Part shown: piece after piece, positions 7,479-11,848 of the stretch | Numbering within the stretch: the first letter of the stretch is position 1 | Layout: every line of letters starts with the position of its first letter | Assembly: GCA_003024985.2 (NCBI GenBank) | Contig: PXIH01S0049127.1 | Source: Euperipatoides rowelli | Lineage: Eukaryota; Onychophora; Udeonychophora; Euonychophora; Peripatopsidae | Direction: 5' to 3' (one strand) | Length of the DNA stretch: 11,848 nucleotides | Program-made: the position numbers and the translations under genes | Notes under the pieces: model-generated | The model's database searches: none | Told to the model about the DNA's origin: nothing | The model's input: the letters and a program-made list of their open reading frames with translations, nothing else

Positions 7479-9190
7479 TTAAGAGGCACTAAGTCTTGGA
7501 TTGTTGTTACTGATTTGAGTTTCCTTTAATGCTGCATCCATTTGGTCATCTTCATTTTCAGACAAACCAAAATTCAATTCACTGCTAGAATATGACAGAG
7601 TAATAGCCAGATTCATCACTATCATCAGACATTGGTGCCTTTCTCAGTTTCTTGGTTGGATTATCAACAAAATATTCTGGCTCAGGTTCAGGAAGTCTTG
7701 ATATCGATGCCTTTTTTTTTGTATCATTTTTTTTATCGTTTTCATTTGTTTACCAGTGTCCCTCTGGTCATTAGTAGATGAACTTGATGAGATTTGGTCT
7801 TTCTGAGGAACTGAAAATCATCTCTGCAAATGCTCTGCTCTGGCTTCACAGAGAGGCACTTTTTCTTTATTTTTGCAGTATTTGATTCTGTGGTTCACTT
7901 GTTTCAGAAGTTTTGGACCTTCTGAATTCTTCAAGAAAGTGTTTTTCATTTGTGGCTTGGTCTCATTATTCTGAGGGGTAATATATTGTTCTACTTCTGA
8001 CAATGTTTTGTTTTAGCTCTGTCATATCCTGTTTTAATTGTCTTAATTTGTTTTATTTATTTTTTTCTCTGTTAAGAGGTACAAGAAATCCTGTTTTCAA
8101 GTTCCTTTCTGAAGATCCATTGTTATGTAAATTGTTCAAACATTTCTTTAAAAGACAAGGAAACATTCTTTTTGGCATCGTGCCCAATATTTTTGGTCTT
8201 CCACTCATCCAGTATCTTTCACCATTGCCTCTTCAGAAATCTAAAGGTTGGCACCATAGAGTGCTGTTTGAAGGAAATAAGAGAAACCTTATATTATGTT
8301 CTTTGCAATCATAATTATCTTAGAAGAAAAATGACTAAAGAGGTCTCCAATGAGAACTTTGGGAGACTTTTCATAGAAAATCTTGAAATATTACAATGCA
8401 ATGCTGTAGAACCTGTCTTCAAATACAAAACTAATAAACCAACAATTCTTTGATCTGTTATATGTAGTGCCAGGTGGCCCTACTTTAGTCCATGAATCAT
8501 ATAAATGTTCTCTTTTGTAACACACATATCAAAGCAAAATTCCAGAGACTCAACCACTTGTTTTAGTTGCATTCAAGCAATCTAATTTTTGATCAGGATG
8601 CTTACAATCTTTCCAGGTAATAACTTTTTTCTTTGAGGGTCATCAGTTGTATTTGTTTAATCATAAATAACAATTAAGTCAAGGATCACATTATCTAAAT
8701 GTATCTGCAATTCACATAAATATTTTGAAACTATTTCTGAACTCACAGCCAGCCAATCTTGATCTAGTTATATTCTTACACAGCCACTCTGACAGAACTG
8801 ATGTGTTTGGTTGAAAAAAACCCTGAACCCAGTCAACACCAGGAAGGTTATTTTAAAATACTTTTTTTTTACAATGCCTTGTCTATCTAAGAATACCTTC
8901 ACAATGGTACTCACATCAAAATGAGTGAGTGCAAAACCCCATTCACTGGTCAAAATAACACCTTCTGACAAGTGTTGCTCATCAGCAGCTAGAACTGTTA
9001 ATAGTCTACCCACATTTTGCAACTATTTATATATTTTTCAGCTGAGGGTTGCTTTTGAGATCCCATACTTGGCACTTACTTTAGTGATAGAAAGGCCAGT
9101 TTTTGAGATATCATCTTTAGCTTTTCAAGAGTTTCGTCAGAGAAGTTCTTTCTTTCATCAGTGGTTTCTTATGCTTTCATTAGCACCTTA
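7479..9190 (-). pseudogene. Pogo/Tigger-like transposase, broken
   Basis: About 570 codons on the minus strand, close to the expected length. From the start near 9190 it shows KVSAKYGISKATLS (psq-type helix-turn-helix), then SEWGFALTHFDVSTIVKVF and NNLPGVDWVQGF, followed by CKNITRSRLA, all typical of insect and crustacean pogo-like transposases. The DDE-type core is visible: YD-stop-TNTTDDP (first Asp codon 8660-8662, stop at 8657-8659 in place of the usual Glu), YDSWTKVGPPGTTYNRSK, KVLIGDLFSHFS (second Asp 8343-8345) and STLWCQPLDF (third Asp 8239-8241). The second and third Asp are about 34 residues apart, as in pogo. KILDEWKTKN follows, and the tail is acidic (MSDDSDES, later GLSENEDDQM), ending at the stop 7479-7481. 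At least four frameshifts and several in-frame stops make it inactive. Confidence 0.85.
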
Positions 9191-9263
9191 AGATAACATA
9201 AAAATACCTTGCTTAATGTAACTACAGTTAAAAGTACACTACAAATTACTTAAAATTTCAATA
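9191..9263 (-). other. Transposon 5' flank next to transposase start
   Basis: Short AT-rich leader between the transposase start and the first right-hand subterminal motif. Nothing coding is seen. Confidence 0.35.
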
Positions 9264-9318
9264 TGGGCTAACTTGAAACCATAGGCTAACTTGAAACATT
9301 TGCTTCAAGTTACCTCAT
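9264..9318. repeat. Three subterminal motif copies, right flank
   Basis: Two direct copies, TGGGCTAACTTGAAAC (9264-9279) and TAGGCTAACTTGAAACA (9282-9298), are followed by an inverted copy, GCTTCAAGTTACCTCAT (9302-9318). The last two form a hairpin with a short loop. They mirror the left-flank pair at 7018-7055. Confidence 0.55.
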
Positions 9319-9665
9319 ATTAATCAACTATATATTATTATTTTTAAAATGCAAGATAAACAATTAAGATAATCAGATATGGCTGCCATAATCAATATTA
9401 CGATTAGTCAGGTTAGGTATGACAAAGGTTTCATCAATATCTCCCTTATAGTTTAGGCTCTACAACATATGTTTTATAAGCTATGGATTTTACTTTCTAT
9501 ACTCTGTGTAGTTATATTAATCTAAAAACACTTTATGCATTTGTGTTTAATGGTGATGAACTATCATCTGTCTGGCCTCACTTAACAAGATAAATTAAAA
9601 AAAAATGGTGGGACAAAAATGCAACACAGTTTGCTACACCCAAAAAACAAAATTGTTGGACAAAA
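9319..9665. other. Right transposon flank, non-coding
   Basis: AT-rich sequence between the subterminal motifs and the outer repeat. I see no gene, RNA gene or further motif copy here. Confidence 0.35.
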
Positions 9666-9683
9666 TGTTTCAAGTATCCCCAT
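9666..9683 (+). repeat. Right terminal repeat candidate / left duplicate beside SINE
   Basis: TGTTTCAAGTATCCCCAT is the best inverted match to the left end at 6837-6854. Its core CAAGTATCCCCATT (9671-9684) is nearly repeated as CAAGTTACCCCATT at 9960-9973 (12 of 14), so the two could be a target-site duplication made when the SINE-like sequence inserted into the transposon end. Confidence 0.45.
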
Positions 9684-9684
9684 T

Positions 9685-9959
9685 AAAAAAAAAAGAAATT
9701 ATTTACATTATGTAGATGATATATTCCATTCTTCTATCTGGGATATCTAATCGATGCTTCTTCATCTTGTTAGAAAAAATCCATCATTGATTATATCAAC
9801 TTGTGATCTATAGAGAAAATACAGAGGCGTACTGATGTTGAAATAAAATTCACCATTTTCCAGCACCAGGGCTGCCCAGGTTTAAACCTATGACCACTTA
9901 TATGCACTAACTCTGGAAGCCAACAGCCTAGGCCACTGCACCATAGGAGCTGTACAGTA
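9685..9959 (-). mobile_element. tRNA-derived SINE-like insertion
   Basis: On the minus strand the head reads with an A-box-like TGGTGCAGTGG (9943 to 9933) followed 55 bases later by a B-box-like GGTTTAAACCT (9888 to 9878), which equals GGTTCGAACCT after two CpG-type changes. That spacing fits a tRNA with a long variable arm (Leu/Ser class). No acceptor stem can be formed, so this is not a functional tRNA. The piece is bounded by near-identical 14-mers (9671-9684 and 9960-9973). One inconsistency is that the tail next to the left duplicate is poly(T) on the SINE strand (A10 on the plus strand), not poly(A). Confidence 0.5.
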
Positions 9960-9973
9960 CAAGTTACCCCATT
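9960..9973 (+). repeat. Outer copy of the transposon motif
   Basis: CAAGTTACCCCATT closes the SINE-like insertion on the right. Without the insertion, its sequence would restore a better match (about 16 of 18) to the left transposon end than 9666-9683 alone does. Confidence 0.45.
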
Positions 9974-10778
9974 TTACAGACCTTTCGGAAATTTTTTTGA
10001 GTAAAACTTATAAACCCTTTATGCACCTTAATATGATGCAGCATCAGGTCAATAAGGTTTTTGATTGATCGATTTTTTCGATTTTTGTGTTCTACACAAA
10101 TATTGATAACATCAGACCCCTAACATGTCCCTAACATACCTCAAAAATACTACTGCTGGTTTCTGTGCATCATGGGGTTGAAGCAGAACTCCTGTTTGCC
10201 TTCTACTACTGTCAAAAATCTATTCTTCCCTAGTTAAATTGTACCCAGCAATACCCAGTTTTCAAACCATTTTTCGTAAATATCCTTCATCTTCATTCTT
10301 CCTATTTTGAAATTTCATATTGAAACTGTCCACTTCAATCCCTGTGTCTCCCTTTTAAAATGCTATTGATATATTCTAAGTTTCACTGCTAATTAAATAA
10401 TAATGTTATAAGTCCCAGTTTTATTCTATCCCCACACACCCACTTTTAGAATTCTGGCTTGAAACAGACCATTATTTGACTAATGTTTGTTTATGTCGTT
10501 TTAACAATGGTTTAAAATGTGAACAATGCAAATATAAATTGTAATTGAAATCAATTTTAACATTCTTTAAATTTTAATTTTTAAAATATTATTCTATTTC
10601 CAGAGTTATAAAATTTTTTAGTGCCTAGCTAGATGCTCTAGGATTCTGGGCATGAAACCTGGCAATACAGTAGAATTTTGCAGCTTCTATACACTTTTAA
10701 AATGTTAATGATTACCACAGACAGACATAGTGTAATTCTACTCCCATTATAAACATTTTTATTAATAACATTCAATGA

Positions 10779-10830
10779 GCCCTTGGGTCTAGACGTGTGG
10801 CGAAACGTCCCGCCCGTATTTGTAATCCGG
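10779..10830 (+). repeat. Diverged direct repeat, copy A
   Basis: AGCCCTT, then GTGTGGCGAAA and CGTATTTGTAATCCG recur at 11026-11066 in the same order and orientation as AGCCCTT, GTGTGGCAAAG and CGTATTTGTAAACCG. Copy A has about 8 extra bases before GTGTGGC and 4 or so before CGTATTT. It is unusually GC- and CpG-rich for this region. Confidence 0.5.
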
Positions 10831-11025
10831 TGGGGATATTGTAAATCGTGTAAATAAGTTTTTTTTTCAGAATTTTATGATTGAACAACACTTTATGTAT
10901 AAGCTTTATTTTGATGTATTGTATAATATGTTATTCACGCAAGTGATTCATGAATATTTTTTTATTATTTTGTTTTTAAAATAACAGTCAATGATGTGAA
11001 ATTATGACGAAGAATATTAGAGGAA

Positions 11026-11066
11026 AGCCCTTAGTGTGGCAAAGCAAACGTATTTGTAAACCGCCT
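11026..11066 (+). repeat. Diverged direct repeat, copy B
   Basis: This is the partner of 10779-10830, about 240 bases downstream. The shared blocks are AGCCCTT, GTGTGGC and CGTATTTGTAA. Function unknown. Confidence 0.5.
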
Positions 11067-11522
11067 GTAAGGGTTCGTTACCGTGGAAACTAATATACAA
11101 TTTTTCTGAATATTGTCATTACGTTTTTTTCTGCTATTGTATTATTTGGATGATTTATATCTTTATTTTAAGACAAACAAACTATGTATAATAAGGAGAA
11201 GAAAAATAAGTAAAAAATAAAATAAAGATTACTTTAATTTAAAAAAAAAAAAGAATAATAGAGGAAAATATTATTAAAATAGACTACATATTAAAAATAC
11301 ACATTGAAAAAAAAAAAGAATAATGTTTTATGTTTATTATTAATCTTTTTGATATGTATTTAAATTCCATTAATGACATAACTGAATTTGCAGAAAATAA
11401 TAAAAGAAATACAGATACTGAATATGTTTAGCACAACTTATTCATATATTTGACATTTCTTTTGTCAAAACAATAATTTGTTATCTTTTTTTTTTCAATA
11501 TGAAGAATACAAAATTTGTAAA

Positions 11523-11764
11523 GTTATTTAATGTTAAAAGTTAAAAATAATGATTTATAGAAAAGTACCAGTATACAAAATTGATGTGCAAATTTGACAA
11601 AATGTAAATTTTTCTTTAGACTATTGTCAATTTAAGGTTATAATAATAATTTATTCTTTCAACACCTTGTATTCAATAAGACAGACATTAGACAAGGTTA
11701 TTTTTAAGGACAACTATGACATATAAAGTTAATGCACTATTTAGTCATGTCGCAATGTAGGACC
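11523..11764 (+). promoter_or_regulatory. Upstream/promoter module, copy 2
   Basis: Same order and orientation as 118-387. It opens with GTTATTTAATGTTAAAAG and a further 17 matching bases, and it retains TTCTTTCAACACC, TTCAATAAGACA, TTTAAGGACAA and a TATA box (TATAAAG, 11722-11728). Similarity fades at the point equivalent to the receptor ATG: GTGTATATTAGTCTA at 11766-11780 still resembles GTTTGTATTTAGTCTA after ATG 388, but TAG occupies the start-codon position. It may belong to a neighbouring receptor gene starting beyond the window, to a truncated duplicate, or to a dispersed repeat. Confidence 0.55.
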
Positions 11765-11848
11765 TAGTGTATATTAGTCTACTGTAAATATGTAATAGGC
11801 TAACTAACCTCTGAAATTCCCCACCTTACCCCTGTTAAGGCATACTGT

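Larger units (their letters stand above)
6837..9975 (-). mobile_element. Decayed pogo/Tigger-like DNA transposon
   Basis: A transposase pseudogene (7479-9190, minus) is flanked by inverted copies of a short motif. The left end reads ATTGGGTACCTTGAAACA (6837-6854). The right counterpart in reverse complement reads ATGGGGATACTTGAAACA (9666-9683; 14 of 18 matching), or ATGGGGTAACTTG from 9960-9972. Additional inverted copies lie inside each flank. Pogo elements insert at TA, but I could not fix a clean flanking TA pair, so the ends are approximate. A SINE-like insertion occupies the right flank and accounts for about 275 bases of the length. Confidence 0.6.
9976..11522. other. 1.5 kb non-coding stretch with diverged local repeats
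   Basis: No coding exon, RNA gene or transposon protein is recognisable on either strand. It contains two diverged direct-repeat pairs (10779-10830 with 11026-11066; 10444-10473 with 10638-10667), a small doublet CCCTAACAT at about 10119-10140, and two A-runs ending in AGAATAAT (11241-11259 and 11307-11324). It separates the transposon block from the second upstream module and is best called intergenic or intronic. Confidence 0.5.

Noticed and set aside
8003-8453. Two overlapping plus-strand open frames (103 and 93 codons)
   Set aside because: Both are antisense to the transposase pseudogene, where the minus strand shows LIGD, QPLD and KILDEWK motifs. They have no recognisable domain.
8925-9191. 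Plus-strand open frame of 88 codons
   Set aside because: It is antisense to the transposase N-terminus, which carries the helix-turn-helix KVSAKYGISKATLS on the minus strand.
9264-9318. CRISPR-like array of short repeats
   Set aside because: There are only three copies, in mixed orientation with almost no spacers, in an animal genome; they belong to the transposon flank motif set.
9860-9955. Functional tRNA gene
   Set aside because: A- and B-box-like sequences are present, but no seven-base acceptor stem can be paired and the B box is mutated at both CpG positions; a SINE head or tRNA pseudogene fits better.
118-11764. LTR pair bounding an 11 kb LTR retrotransposon
   Set aside because: The repeated module lacks TG...CA ends, and the interior holds no gag-protease-integrase block; the RT inside is of non-LTR type on the opposite strand and has its own boundaries.

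Overview
The window looks like nuclear DNA of an AT-rich (roughly 30% GC by eye) invertebrate animal. It has a signal-peptide receptor exon ending in a consensus GTAAGT splice donor, a TATA box instead of bacterial promoter and ribosome-binding signals, long gene-poor stretches, and decayed eukaryotic transposons (a non-LTR retrotransposon, a pogo/Tigger-like DNA transposon, a tRNA-derived SINE). The species cannot be named from sequence alone.

Layout. Positions 1-117 hold a short GC-rich patch with repeated GCCATCTT motifs. Positions 118-387 are a TATA-containing upstream module leading into the only intact host coding exon (388-1075, plus strand), the N-terminal part of an ANF-receptor-type ligand-binding ectodomain. 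No later exon of this gene is recognisable; everything after the donor is intron-like or intergenic. Positions about 1456-6784 (minus strand) are a nearly complete but dead LINE: ORF1 with CCHC knuckles, then ORF2 with AP-type endonuclease, reverse transcriptase and a C-terminal Cys-His motif, all broken by frameshifts and stops. Positions about 6837-9975 (minus strand) are a decayed pogo/Tigger-like transposon whose transposase pseudogene (7479-9190) still shows a helix-turn-helix and all three catalytic aspartates, in different frames. A SINE-like insertion (about 9684-9959) lies in its right flank. Positions 9976-11522 are non-coding with a few diverged local repeats.

Two observations stand out. 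The upstream module of the receptor exon (118-387) recurs in the same orientation at 11523-11764, TATA box included, as expected if the window spans one unit of a tandem receptor array or if the module is a dispersed repeat. Also, a motif close to GTTTCAAGTTACCCCA occurs eight times on both strands, only around the transposase gene, and resembles terminal plus subterminal transposase-binding sites. I see no convincing new multi-gene system; the window is mainly one receptor exon amid transposon remains.
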